Below, one piece after another: positions 18,279 to 27,021 of a stretch of DNA of 56,406 nt (positions are counted from its first letter, which is position 1; the number at the start of each line of letters is the position of its first letter). The translations under genes and the position numbers were made by a program. The notes below the pieces were generated by a model. That model saw only the letters and a program-made list of their open reading frames with translations. It did not search any database and was not told where the DNA came from. Source of the stretch: Candidatus Nanopelagicales bacterium (lineage in GTDB: Bacteria > Actinomycetota > Actinomycetes > S36-B12); the NCBI GenBank assembly GCA_017854795.1, contig JAFMHB010000007.1, positions 5,682 to 62,087 of the forward strand. Reading direction: 5' to 3'.

Positions 18279-19177
18279 AACTTTTCAACCGCAAACCTCA
18301 GTGGTCCATAGTTACTTCGGCACCAAAGGGAGAGGCGGGCAAGCAGTGGGGCGATTACTGGTTCGCCACGGATCTTTCCCAAGCTCTTATCGCTGAGGGA
18401 GTGGATGCCAAAGTCGTTTCCCGGGCTGGCGCCAATAGCGAGAAACGCAATGCGGACGACGTTGTTCTGGTGCTGCGTGGACTGCGACGAGTCGTCCCGT
18501 CCAATACGAGTGCAACATGGATGCTTTGGGTGATCTCACACCCTGAACTTGTTGAGCCCGGCGAGGCCGCCCAGTATTCGCGCACATTTGCCGCAAGCAA
18601 TAACTGGAGTCCTGATCCAGAGATCGGTGAATTCACCCCGCTGTTACAGGCCACCAATGCGAATCGATTTATGCCAACGACCTCAATGCAAAAATCTGGC
18701 GCGCTCTTCGTGGGATCAACCCGTGGGGAGTTTCGACCCGTTGTTCGTGATGCACTCGCGGCCGGAATTCCATTGCAGGTTTTCGGGGTCGGTTGGGAAG
18801 AGTTCCTTGCCCCTGATCAAATCGCCGGAGAGTTCTTGCCCAATAGCGAGTTGCCCAATGCATATGCAAACAGTGCCATAGTGCTCAATGATCACCACCG
18901 TGAAATGGCCGAACTTGGATTTCTTTCAAATCGCCTTTTTGACGCGGTAGCGGCGGGTGCTCGGGTAGTGAGTGACCCCGCATTGGGTATCAGTGATGTT
19001 TTTGGCTCGAGTGTTGTCACCTACCAAGGTCCTGAGGAGTTGGCAAAGATCTATCAAAATCCTGATGCATTTTTTCCTGCCGACTCAGTTGATGCGCAAC
19101 GAATTCGAATCGATCATGATTTTCGATCACGCGCCCGAGTATTAATTACGGCAGCTGAATCAGTGCGCCATGACTAG
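18275..19177 (+). CDS. glycosyltransferase (CgeB/YkvP-like, GT-B)
   Basis: 300 residues. The C-terminal half has the GT-B nucleotide-sugar pattern of the CgeB-type family: GALFVGSTRGEFRPVVRDAL, VFGVGWEEF, ELPNAYANSAIVLNDHH, FLSNRLFDAVAAGARVVSD. The N-terminal QWGDYWFATDLSQALIAEG is typical of the acceptor domain. The ATG overlaps the previous stop by 4 nt and the 3' end overlaps the next gene by 8 nt. Donor and acceptor are unknown. Confidence 0.8.
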   Translation: MKLFNRKPQWSIVTSAPKGEAGKQWGDYWFATDLSQALIAEGVDAKVVSRAGANSEKRNADDVVLVLRGLRRVVPSNTSATWMLWVISHPELVEPGEAAQYSRTFAASNNWSPDPEIGEFTPLLQATNANRFMPTTSMQKSGALFVGSTRGEFRPVVRDALAAGIPLQVFGVGWEEFLAPDQIAGEFLPNSELPNAYANSAIVLNDHHREMAELGFLSNRLFDAVAAGARVVSDPALGISDVFGSSVVTYQGPEELAKIYQNPDAFFPADSVDAQRIRIDHDFRSRARVLITAAESVRHD

Positions 19178-21221
19178 TCCGCAGGTCTCGATTATCTTGA
19201 TTGGGTACAACGACGCTGATCGTCTACCTGCGGCCTTGGAGTCCCTTACCGCCCAATCTTTTCGTAATATTGAAATTATCGCCGTCGACGATTGTTCAAC
19301 GGACAACTCTGTTGAGTTTTTGCGCGCTGCGGCGCAACGTGATCCGCGGATTCGAATTGAAGTCCTGGCCAAGAACTCTGGTGGGTGCAGTGCCCCACGC
19401 AATCGCGGTATGCAGTTGGCTGAAGCGCCCTTTGTCATGTTCTGTGACTCAGATGACACCTACGACAGGCATGCAGTTCGCAATTTACACACGGCGATCA
19501 ATGAAATGAAGACCGATTTGGTGGTAGGCGCAGCCCGACGCATCGTTTCAAGTACAGGTGAGAAGAAAATTTGGCGACCGGAATTGCACGTGAAGTCCCA
19601 GGTTTTCGAGGGTCTGATTGAAGAGCCGGGGTTATTGTTTGACACCATCTCGGTGAACAAAATTTACCGCACCCAGTTTCTGCTTGAGAACGGAATTGAT
19701 TTCCCTGACGGGCTTCTTTTTGAAGATCAACTTTTTACTCTCAAGTGTTATCTCGCGTCTTCGCGCATTGGAGTGATCGCTGAGGTTGTGTACAACTGGA
19801 ACGTGGAGCGAGATGCCCAGGAAGGTTCCATTACCCAATCCCGAAGTGAGTTGCGCAATGTGAATGACCGCATCGCAATCAATGAATTAATGGACCGAGA
19901 GCTCGATTCCCACCCGGTTTTGGCCCATTACAAAAACCAGAAGTTCCTCCAACATGAACTTTCACTCTACCTCTCGACTCTCTTTGAACTGAGGCAGACG
20001 CAATCAAGTGAACTAATTCAGATTCTTTCCGCGTACATTCGAACTATTCCGATTGAAGACTTTGAATGCTTGCGCCCTGGGCTACGGATTGCTACCTATT
20101 ACCTCCTCCTCGGAGATCAAATGAAGATGCTCAGGGCGCTGTGGTGGGAGAAGGGTGGCGGATTTATAAACACGGAATTGATTAACACGGAATTAGTCGA
20201 AGGGGTAACCAGTTTGTGGTCGCGTGAGGCCACGGAACTATTGGGTCGCCCAGCGACATGGTGGCTTGATGCCAGCGATTTACGCCTCGCTTTGATCCCG
20301 TTTGATCAAAGACGCTATTTCGCGACCATGATCAAAGGGCAAGACTCTGCTGATTGGTTGATCACCTGTGTTGACTTCGCGGGTGACTTACCAGTTGATA
20401 CAGCAGCGCAAGTTATTTTGCGTGAAGCCAGGACGGGGGCACTCATTGCATTTCGCACAACGCCAATTGAGGCTGGCGCCTTTGAAAAGAGTTTCCAAGT
20501 CAAGCTTGATGCAACGAGTGCTGAACTCATTCAGGATCGCGGGATCAACTCGGGTGAACATGGTGTTGTTCAGATTCAATTGACGTGCGCCTTGGGTGTG
20601 AACCGTTCAGATTTACACATTCAAGAAGGGGAGGACCTTCCTGAAGTGTCTTTGAGCAGGTTAGCTTCCCTTGACTGTGCTGATCGCATAGCGTTTGAAA
20701 CGCAACCAGATCGCCGTATTTCCTGGAAGGCCACTGGATCAGCAAAGTCATTGATGGGAGCGGTGCGCAAACTCAGGCGCTCGCGCAATAACAAATCAAC
20801 CCCCTCTCACTTACCGTTGATCAAAGTTGAGGATCGGCCCACGGTTGTGTTCGCGCCCGCGAATCTAAACCCATTTGACAGCAGACTTGAGCGCTTTGAC
20901 ACCCAGGCCTGGATTGACGAATTCGGCGCAGATACGTACCTGCTGATTCCCCGCGAAGTCTTTACGCCGGCTCCCAAACGTTCTCGATTTGCCTATCGGG
21001 GTTATTCCGCTTCCCAACTGAAGGCGGCACTTGCCATTGCAGACCTTGTGATCACGGATCGGCCGGAGTTGATCGGTGATCCAAGGGCAATCATCTTTCG
21101 GAAAGACTTAGGGGCTGCGCGCTACCTGCTACCTCCAATTGAGGTAACCCCGATTGCGGATCAAGGGTTGCTACATGAACTTATTCGAGCACGCCTTGAA
21201 TCACAAGGGGTGCGCAAATGA
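19170..21221 (+). CDS. family 2 glycosyltransferase fused to a TagF-like remnant
   Basis: 683 residues. The N-terminal ~210 residues are a clear GT2: VSIILIGYNDADRLPAALESL, IIAVDDCSTDNS, NSGGCSAPRNRGM, MFCDSDDTY. The middle ~320 residues carry no motif I recognise. The last ~120 residues (TVVFAPANLNPF, TYLLIPREVF, SASQLKAALAIADLVITD) follow the order of CDP-glycerol glycerophosphotransferase C-termini but lack the HG and KPHP motifs, so that part is probably inactive. Similar two-domain proteins occur in Streptomyces teichoic-acid-type clusters (from memory). Overlaps of 8 and 4 nt join it to its neighbours. Confidence 0.78.
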   Translation: MTSPQVSIILIGYNDADRLPAALESLTAQSFRNIEIIAVDDCSTDNSVEFLRAAAQRDPRIRIEVLAKNSGGCSAPRNRGMQLAEAPFVMFCDSDDTYDRHAVRNLHTAINEMKTDLVVGAARRIVSSTGEKKIWRPELHVKSQVFEGLIEEPGLLFDTISVNKIYRTQFLLENGIDFPDGLLFEDQLFTLKCYLASSRIGVIAEVVYNWNVERDAQEGSITQSRSELRNVNDRIAINELMDRELDSHPVLAHYKNQKFLQHELSLYLSTLFELRQTQSSELIQILSAYIRTIPIEDFECLRPGLRIATYYLLLGDQMKMLRALWWEKGGGFINTELINTELVEGVTSLWSREATELLGRPATWWLDASDLRLALIPFDQRRYFATMIKGQDSADWLITCVDFAGDLPVDTAAQVILREARTGALIAFRTTPIEAGAFEKSFQVKLDATSAELIQDRGINSGEHGVVQIQLTCALGVNRSDLHIQEGEDLPEVSLSRLASLDCADRIAFETQPDRRISWKATGSAKSLMGAVRKLRRSRNNKSTPSHLPLIKVEDRPTVVFAPANLNPFDSRLERFDTQAWIDEFGADTYLLIPREVFTPAPKRSRFAYRGYSASQLKAALAIADLVITDRPELIGDPRAIIFRKDLGAARYLLPPIEVTPIADQGLLHELIRARLESQGVRK

Positions 21222-22297
21222 AAACAGTCGTGATTGTGGCAAATAATGTCCAGGAACTTGGTGGAGCCCAAGTAGTTGTCCACACTCTCGCCAGAATTTT
21301 CGCATCACAGGATCATCCATGTTTGGTGGTGGGTGTTACCCCGCATTCGGATTCACATGATTTTGGTGACGTTGAAACTACCACGTTAATGCCACGAATG
21401 TGGCCGCTGGCAATCTCGCATGATCCGCAGAATGCCCAAGAGCGAAGGGAACTGCGAAGCATCGCGGTGAGAAACTTTTCCGATCTGTTGAATTCACTCG
21501 ATCCCGGGTTTGTCATTGCCGCTCAACTGTGGTCACTTGAGGTTCTACTCGACGCAATGAAAGAAGTTGACCGAGCCGAAGAGTGGCGCATTATCGGTCA
21601 ATACCACGGCGCATTCGCCGCTGCGGCCAGCGGACGAGACTTAAAACGAGCAATGAGACTTGCCCCCGCATGTGATGTGTTCGCGGTACTCACCAGCGAA
21701 GATGCTCAGGCTTTCGCCGATTGCGGATTGACAAATGTGATTGTGATTGAGAACCCGAACATGTGGAACCCCTCACCCAACTTCACTCGTACCCCGGCCA
21801 AATACATAGATTTCATTGGCAGATTCTCACCGGAAAAAGGACCAGATTTGGCTCTGGCTGGATTTGAACAGGCACGCGCGCAACTCGGGCTCGATACGAG
21901 ACTGCGAATGATTGGTTCGGGACCAGTGGAAGCCGAATTACGTGAGCAAGCAGGACCCCAGGTGGAGTTCGTTGCACCTGTTGCAAATATTGAGTCAATT
22001 TTGAGTGAGAGCGCGGTACTGCTGCTCACTTCACGAACAGAGGGAGCCCCACTCGTTGTAGCTGAGGCTTTGGCCGCAGGTGTCCCGGTGATCGCTACTG
22101 ATTGTTCTGCGGGAGTGCGTGAATTCCTGAGTACGAACCAAGCGGTGTACACGGATCTGGTTGCTCGTGAGAATCCGAGAGCGATCGCCGAAGCCTTAAT
22201 CCGTTTTTCGCAGGCGCAACCAATTATTGTTCCGACACGGGATCAGGTTCCTAGCGCTGTCTACGAATGCTGGTCTGCGGTATTTGATTCGCTGTGA
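21218..22297 (+). CDS. family 4 glycosyltransferase
   Basis: 359 residues, GT-B fold. The N-terminus has VVIVANNVQELGGAQVVVHTLA. The C-terminal domain has YIDFIGRFSPEKGPDLALAGFEQA, LRMIGSGPVEAEL, VEFVAPVANIESIL and LLLTSRTEGAPLVVAEALAAGVPVIATDCSAGVREFL, which holds the EGxPxxxxEAxxxGxPV retaining-GT4 signature. Its ATG overlaps the previous stop by 4 nt. It is the last gene of the forward operon and converges with the nucleotidyltransferase. Confidence 0.9.
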   Translation: MKTVVIVANNVQELGGAQVVVHTLARIFASQDHPCLVVGVTPHSDSHDFGDVETTTLMPRMWPLAISHDPQNAQERRELRSIAVRNFSDLLNSLDPGFVIAAQLWSLEVLLDAMKEVDRAEEWRIIGQYHGAFAAAASGRDLKRAMRLAPACDVFAVLTSEDAQAFADCGLTNVIVIENPNMWNPSPNFTRTPAKYIDFIGRFSPEKGPDLALAGFEQARAQLGLDTRLRMIGSGPVEAELREQAGPQVEFVAPVANIESILSESAVLLLTSRTEGAPLVVAEALAAGVPVIATDCSAGVREFLSTNQAVYTDLVARENPRAIAEALIRFSQAQPIIVPTRDQVPSAVYECWSAVFDSL

Positions 22298-22306
22298 TTG
22301 CAGTGG

Positions 22307-22999
22307 CTACAGGTGCGAGTTAGCGCGGGTGAGGTCTTCCTCGAAATCAACTTCCACGGCAAAGAGGTCTGAAATATCAACAGGGCGCACTCGGGTTCCG
22401 TGGGTTTCGATCATGATCTCAATTCCACGTTCAAAATAGTCGTCGTCGGCACAGGCTGCCAGCCCCTCGATCAAAAGTTGCTTGTCTTTGTCGGCCACGA
22501 AGTTGATTCCTACCGACTCGCCGAGGGCGTCAACCACCTGCTTGGAAAGTTCGTTCACAAATCCGTCGGAGTCAACCCGGTATTTGACCTCTTCGTCTCC
22601 CACGGCTGCGGTGTTAACACAGATAATTGATTCGTCTTTGTCGATATATTCTTTAATGCGGTCGAACACACGAGGATCAAAGACGACATCACCATTGAGC
22701 CAGATCACTCCACCGGGACCAGAAAGCCGAAGGGCCTTGAGCAGGCTGCGGTTGGTATTTGTTTGATCGTAAGCCTCGTTGTATACGTATAGGTTATTAG
22801 GGAATGACTCAATGATCAGCTCAAGCTTGAAGCCAATGACCGTCATGACTCGCAACTCTTCACCATAAGCTGCGCTGAGATTGTCCATCTGTTGCCGCAT
22901 GATCGTGCGGCCGTCAGCAAGTGGAGTGAGGGGTTTAGGCCAGGGACGCCCAAGCCGCGTTCCCATTCCTGCGGCCAAAATCACAGCTGTTTGAGTCAC
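22307..22999 (-). CDS. LicC-like nucleotidyltransferase (CDP-alcohol forming, predicted)
   Basis: 230 residues. The N-terminal AVILAAGMGTRLGRPWPKPLTPL is the NTP-transferase loop with the catalytic Arg and Lys; VIWLNGDVVFDPR gives the metal Asp, and FERGIEIMIETH and LFAVEVDFEEDL complete the phosphocholine cytidylyltransferase-like pattern. It would charge a phospho-alcohol with CTP. Two CDP-alcohol phosphotransferases sit 5-6 kb away in the same cluster and could use the product (inference). The start is GTG with TAGGCT 6 nt upstream, although it also follows the TagF gene by 25 nt. Confidence 0.8.
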   Translation of the reverse strand: MTQTAVILAAGMGTRLGRPWPKPLTPLADGRTIMRQQMDNLSAAYGEELRVMTVIGFKLELIIESFPNNLYVYNEAYDQTNTNRSLLKALRLSGPGGVIWLNGDVVFDPRVFDRIKEYIDKDESIICVNTAAVGDEEVKYRVDSDGFVNELSKQVVDALGESVGINFVADKDKQLLIEGLAACADDDYFERGIEIMIETHGTRVRPVDISDLFAVEVDFEEDLTRANSHL

Positions 23000-23005
23000 C
23001 CCGGG

Positions 23006-23011
23006 AGCCTA
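23006..23011 (-). promoter_or_regulatory. candidate -10 of a leaderless promoter for the LicC-like gene
   Basis: TAGGCT, 6-nt spacer CCCGGG, GTG. Confidence 0.45.
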
Positions 23012-23024
23012 CTGTCCACACCAA

Positions 23025-24278
23025 CTAAGACCGAACTTGCCGCACGCGTTGGATCAGGTTTAGAGCAGAGTCGTGTGCGGCGATCTCGGAAGTGATCGCA
23101 GACCAAAACGCCCGAGTACTGCTTCCCTTGGCATTGTCTCCGAAGTAATAGGTGCGCATCCGTGCGCGATCGTCGCCATGCGTATCCATTTCCAGTGCGG
23201 TGGTGATCAGTTCGCCAATGCGTGAAATGGAATTCTGATCAATAACAGCGCATGCTGCAGACATGGGTGAGTCAGCGAGTAATTGAGCGGGGTTAGACCG
23301 GCGGTCGGTGAGCAGAATAGGTGAATTCGGTGTCAAGTAAAGGTAGTCCAGGGTCACGCTTGACACGTCAGAGATGAGTAGGTCGGTTTCGGGCAAAATT
23401 CCCAAGATGTTTGCATTCGGCAGATAGACATGTGGAGCCCCTGCGCTGGAAATCAGGTTGACAATTTTCTTGTGGTTTTCCCGGACGAGTGGATCCGCTG
23501 ACTCAAGTACGCGTGGGTGTGGCTTATAGACCAAACGTGCATGAGGAATTGCCAGCGCCGCTGTGACAATTTGTGGTCCGTAGAGGTCAACCGAGGTGTA
23601 ATTGTTGACTTCGTCCTCACCTTCCCACGTGGGAGCATAGGTAATTGTTACCAATTCACTGTCAGCTATCGGGCTGGCGATATCAAGATCGAGTTGAGGT
23701 CTTCCCACGCTCACCAGGTGGCTCGGATCAAACCACGCAATTGCTGCAGCATGACGATCAATTGCGGCTTGTCCCGCGACGTAAACCTTGTCATAAGCCT
23801 TGGCCTGATTACTCACCATGCAAATTTTGTCGCTCTCACCATGGTTTACGTGAATGTGAACAGCCTGTTGAAATGAGAGCGACTGGAAATTGGTCCAACC
23901 GTTGTTGACATAAATCACTGCATGAAAATCAGCTCGGTCGTACAGGGCCATTAAAATTTCATAGCGGGGCACCAGAAGAACCTGTAGAGATGTTCGGGTG
24001 CGTAATTCGTTGTATGTCTCAAGGTTGCGAACCACAACAATAGTTCGCAGTTCGGTGTGATTTTCAAATACCGGAAGCCACTGGAGCAGTTGATAGAGCT
24101 TTGCGGGTTGATCAGCGAAGTACAGGGCGATATCGGCGTTCGGTACGTTACCCATGTCGAACCCGTCTGGTGCAACCTCCCCAAACTCGCGCAGGCGTCG
24201 GCTCAAACTTCGAGCCGCGCGTTTAGCAAACACGCTCACTTTGCCTGGTTTTTCGGACCCGGCCGCTTTGCTTTCCAC
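23025..24278 (-). CDS. CDP-glycerol:glycerophosphotransferase-type (TagF-like) polymerase
   Basis: 417 residues from the GTG at 24278, chosen because TATCGT lies 7 nt upstream; an in-frame GTG at 24287 is the alternative. Motifs of the family are intact: IHVNHGESDK (HG), TYAPTWEGEDE, LVYKPHPRV (KxHP) and LLISDVSSVTLDYL. Family enzymes transfer polyol phosphate from a CDP-polyol to growing teichoic acid on the cytoplasmic face. Here it may polymerise glycerol- or another polyol-phosphate. It is divergent from the exporter genes, with about 40 bp between the starts. Confidence 0.87.
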   Translation of the reverse strand: MESKAAGSEKPGKVSVFAKRAARSLSRRLREFGEVAPDGFDMGNVPNADIALYFADQPAKLYQLLQWLPVFENHTELRTIVVVRNLETYNELRTRTSLQVLLVPRYEILMALYDRADFHAVIYVNNGWTNFQSLSFQQAVHIHVNHGESDKICMVSNQAKAYDKVYVAGQAAIDRHAAAIAWFDPSHLVSVGRPQLDLDIASPIADSELVTITYAPTWEGEDEVNNYTSVDLYGPQIVTAALAIPHARLVYKPHPRVLESADPLVRENHKKIVNLISSAGAPHVYLPNANILGILPETDLLISDVSSVTLDYLYLTPNSPILLTDRRSNPAQLLADSPMSAACAVIDQNSISRIGELITTALEMDTHGDDRARMRTYYFGDNAKGSSTRAFWSAITSEIAAHDSALNLIQRVRQVRS

Positions 24279-24285
24279 GTGGTGC

Positions 24286-24291
24286 ACGATA
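24286..24291 (-). promoter_or_regulatory. candidate -10 of the TagF-like gene
   Basis: TATCGT, 7-nt spacer GCACCAC, GTG at 24278. Start and promoter were chosen together. Confidence 0.3.
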
Positions 24292-24308
24292 CGCGAGCCG
24301 TCGTGATC

Positions 24309-24314
24309 TAATGT
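24309..24314 (+). promoter_or_regulatory. candidate -10 of a leaderless promoter for the ABC-2 permease
   Basis: TAATGT, 7-nt spacer AAACGCC, GTG at 24322. Confidence 0.4.
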
Positions 24315-24321
24315 AAACGCC

Positions 24322-25098
24322 GTGCGCGCACTCTGGGAGCACCGCCAGGTACTCCGAATGTTGGTCCTTCGTGACCTGCAGAATCAGTACACCAAATTCC
24401 GGCTCGGTTACCTCTGGTCGCTGCTCGAGCCGTTGGGTATGTCTCTCGTCTTGTGGCTGGTTTTCTCAGTACTCCTGGGTGAACGAGCATTGGGGCTCTC
24501 GCCGTATCTGCTTTTCCTCTCCGTTGCGATCCTGCCCTGGTGGTGGTTCACCAAGAGCGTGAACGCGTCCACCAAGATTTTCCGCCGTGCTCGGGGTGAG
24601 TTGGCTTTCTCGGCGTTGCCCCCTCAAATTTGGGTGATGCGAACGGTGCTGTCGACTTCGGTTGAGTTTATTTTTTCACTTCCCGTGATAGTGCTCGCAA
24701 TCGTGCTCACGAGGGATCTTCCTGGGATCTACATATTGTTTTTCCCGGTTGCAATTCTTTTGCAGTTCCTGCTTCTCTATGGAATCGGTTTACTTGTTTC
24801 TTCTTTGAGTGTTGTTATTCCCGATCTTGCCCGCGTTGTAAAAATCATTATGCGAGCAATGTTTTACCTTTCACCGATCCTTTACTCGATTTCTAACATT
24901 CCCCAGAACCTGCAAACAATCGCAGCCATCAACCCGCTTGTTGGAATCCTCGGCCTGTACCGAATCGGATGGTGGCCAGAGGAACACACCTCGGTCGTTG
25001 CACTCGTGATCTCATTAAGTGTGGCAGCCGCACTATTTATTGCGGGCATTTACACATTTCACCGACTTAAGCCGCGATTATTGAAGGAGGCGAAGTGA
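24322..25098 (+). CDS. ABC-2 type polysaccharide exporter permease (Wzm/TagG-like)
   Basis: 258 residues with six predicted membrane helices, the usual Wzm/TagG size. The N-terminal LVLRDLQNQYTKFRLGYLWSLLEPLGM is the conserved gate-helix/first-helix motif of the family, and MFYLSPILYSISNIP and INPLVGILGLYRIGWW are also typical. It would export the lipid-linked polymer through the membrane. The start is GTG with TAATGT 7 nt upstream. Its stop overlaps the ATPase-like gene start by 4 nt (GTGA). Confidence 0.92.
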   Translation: MRALWEHRQVLRMLVLRDLQNQYTKFRLGYLWSLLEPLGMSLVLWLVFSVLLGERALGLSPYLLFLSVAILPWWWFTKSVNASTKIFRRARGELAFSALPPQIWVMRTVLSTSVEFIFSLPVIVLAIVLTRDLPGIYILFFPVAILLQFLLLYGIGLLVSSLSVVIPDLARVVKIIMRAMFYLSPILYSISNIPQNLQTIAAINPLVGILGLYRIGWWPEEHTSVVALVISLSVAAALFIAGIYTFHRLKPRLLKEAK

Positions 25099-25841
25099 GC
25101 GTTATTGAATTTTCCCATGTGTCGCTTGCCATGCCTCGGACTAAACGCCGACAAGGTTCAGGTCGTAAGCATCGCCTTCGGCGCTTCGCAGGTGAAACAT
25201 CAAGAACCATGGTGCCCGTTCTCGATGACGTGTCCTTTACGGTGAATAAAGGCGACTCGGTGGCAATCGTCAGTGGCAAGCCATTGCTGCGCACATCGGT
25301 GATTCGGCTCGCGGTGGGAACATTGATCCCTGATTCAGGTGCGGTGACGCGCACAGAACGCGTGGTCCCGATGATCGGTATTGCCCGAGCCATGGGTGCC
25401 TCTTTCACAATTCGACAAAATGCCTATCTGGTCGGTGGGCTGCTCGGAATGAGTCCGGCCGAACTCACCGAGAAACTGCCCTCGATCATTGAATTTGCGG
25501 ACTTGGGCAACTACCTCGACCGGCACCTGCGGGGGACACCGACAAGTACTAGGCAACGGCTGGCATGGAGTATCGCCATGGCCGTAGACGCTGATGTTTA
25601 TGCAATTGACCAGACTTTGGTGGTGGGCGAACTTGAATTTCGACAAAAATGCTGGAGCGCGGTGGACACACTGCGTGAAAATGGCGCGACTTTCCTAGTT
25701 TCCTCGGATGGGGCCAAGCAGTACCGCAGATTCTGTAATCGTGGCTTGTATTTCGAACAGGGCGCACTCATTGCCGACACCACGGTTCCCAAAGCACTTG
25801 CCCTCGCGCGTGAGGCTAGGCGGGAGCCCCGCGGGGAATAG
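25095..25841 (+). CDS. Wzt/TagH-like ABC protein with degenerate ATPase motifs
   Basis: 248 residues, aligning end to end with polysaccharide-exporter ATPases (YLVGGLLGMSPAELTEKLPSIIEFADLGNYLDRHL; YRRFCNRGLYFEQGAL). Every catalytic motif is altered. At the Walker A position the sequence is SGKPLLRTS (60-68), with no GxxGxGKS/T and Arg66 at the Lys position. The signature site reads TPTSTRQ. Walker B ends DVYAIDQ with Gln173 for the catalytic Glu. The switch His is Ser204. It keeps its place directly after the permease (4-nt overlap). It probably does not hydrolyse ATP on its own. No normal partner ATPase is in the window. Confidence 0.85.
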   Translation: MSVIEFSHVSLAMPRTKRRQGSGRKHRLRRFAGETSRTMVPVLDDVSFTVNKGDSVAIVSGKPLLRTSVIRLAVGTLIPDSGAVTRTERVVPMIGIARAMGASFTIRQNAYLVGGLLGMSPAELTEKLPSIIEFADLGNYLDRHLRGTPTSTRQRLAWSIAMAVDADVYAIDQTLVVGELEFRQKCWSAVDTLRENGATFLVSSDGAKQYRRFCNRGLYFEQGALIADTTVPKALALAREARREPRGE

Positions 25842-25844
25842 GCT
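25839..25844 (+). promoter_or_regulatory. candidate -10 of the sulfotransferase-like gene, beginning with the wzt-like stop codon
   Basis: TAGGCT, 7-nt spacer, GTG at 25852. The TAG is also the stop of the ATPase-like gene. Confidence 0.35.
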
Positions 25845-25851
25845 GGCCCAC

Positions 25852-27021
25852 GTGTCGGTTTCTTCCACCCCAGCTAACTCCACGCCAGCGAACCCCATTG
25901 GGAAGAATGGCGTCTTGCTCCACGTGGGCGTTCACAAAACGGGCACGACAGCCATTCAGGCGGCTCTAGCCGACGCCCGAGAGGATCTAGCGGCCCACAA
26001 TGTCCGGTACCCCGGCAAATTGCAGGCCCAGCACCGCGGCGCGCTCGCTCTGCTTGGCCGTCCTTGGGGCTGGAATAACCGTGGCGGCGGTGTCATGGAC
26101 CGTGAGCATTTCGATCGATTGGCCAAGCGCACGGTCAAGGCTCCGGGCCGAGTTGTGATCAGTAGTGAGTTTTTCTGCGAGGCAAGTGCTGAACAGGCGC
26201 AGGAAGCGGTTGCAGCATTGGGTGACTCCGGTGCCCGACCTGTTCACGTTGTGGTGACCCTGCGCAATCTGGGCAAGCTTCTACCTTCCTCGTGGCAACA
26301 ATATTTGAAGTACGGAATGACGACTTCCTATGACGCCTGGCTCACCGATGTCCTAGCTACGCCGGGAAGTTCAAAGATGACTCCCACATTTTGGAAACGG
26401 CATGATCATGGAGATGTGATCACTCGTTGGGGGCAAGCGGTAGGCCCCGAGAACCTCACCGTGATGGTGTTGGAAGACGTCCCTCGGAACTATATGTTTG
26501 AAACCTTCGCGCAGTTCCTCGACGTGCCACCGGAAATTTTGAATAGTCGAATGGAGCTCACCAGTAATCGCTCAATGACGGCTGCGGAAGCAGAGGTGCT
26601 CGTCCGGCTAAACAAAAAAGTCAAAAAAACCATGCAATGGACCGACTACGTCACGCTAGTGCGGCGCGGGGTAGCACTCGGCATGGTGGAAGGTCGGGAA
26701 CCGGAATCAAGTGAACCAAAATTACGCACACCCGATTGGGCGCTGGATGCGGCTCAACAAGTAGGCATAGCGAGTGTCAATACAATCCAAAAGTCGGGTG
26801 TGCAGGTATTGGGTAACCTCGATGCACTGACTATTCGGATTGAGTCAACCCCAGATCCAGGCCCGGTTGATCAACTCCCCATTGATGCCGCCGTCACGGC
26901 GATCGAGTCTGTCATAAACGCATCCCGTGAAGATCCAACTTCACGCGCCTTGGCCGGTCGCCTTTACCGACAAACAAAAAAAGATGGAATACGTTCACTA
27001 TTTCGTAAAGAGTCCGAGTGA
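25852..27021 (+). CDS. sulfotransferase-like protein
   Basis: 389 residues from the GTG at 25852; the same frame continues upstream inside the ABC gene, which is rejected. LLHVGVHKTGTTAIQAAL at about 22-39 is the PAPS 5'-phosphosulfate loop (KTGTT at 29-33), and RVVISSEFF plus VVVTLRNLGKLLPSSWQQYLKYG resemble the 3'-phosphate site. The C-terminal ~150 residues are not recognisable. It may sulfate the surface polymer; this rests on the loop and on position. It lies 10 nt after the ABC gene and overlaps the next gene by 4 nt. Confidence 0.75.
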   Translation: MSVSSTPANSTPANPIGKNGVLLHVGVHKTGTTAIQAALADAREDLAAHNVRYPGKLQAQHRGALALLGRPWGWNNRGGGVMDREHFDRLAKRTVKAPGRVVISSEFFCEASAEQAQEAVAALGDSGARPVHVVVTLRNLGKLLPSSWQQYLKYGMTTSYDAWLTDVLATPGSSKMTPTFWKRHDHGDVITRWGQAVGPENLTVMVLEDVPRNYMFETFAQFLDVPPEILNSRMELTSNRSMTAAEAEVLVRLNKKVKKTMQWTDYVTLVRRGVALGMVEGREPESSEPKLRTPDWALDAAQQVGIASVNTIQKSGVQVLGNLDALTIRIESTPDPGPVDQLPIDAAVTAIESVINASREDPTSRALAGRLYRQTKKDGIRSLFRKESE

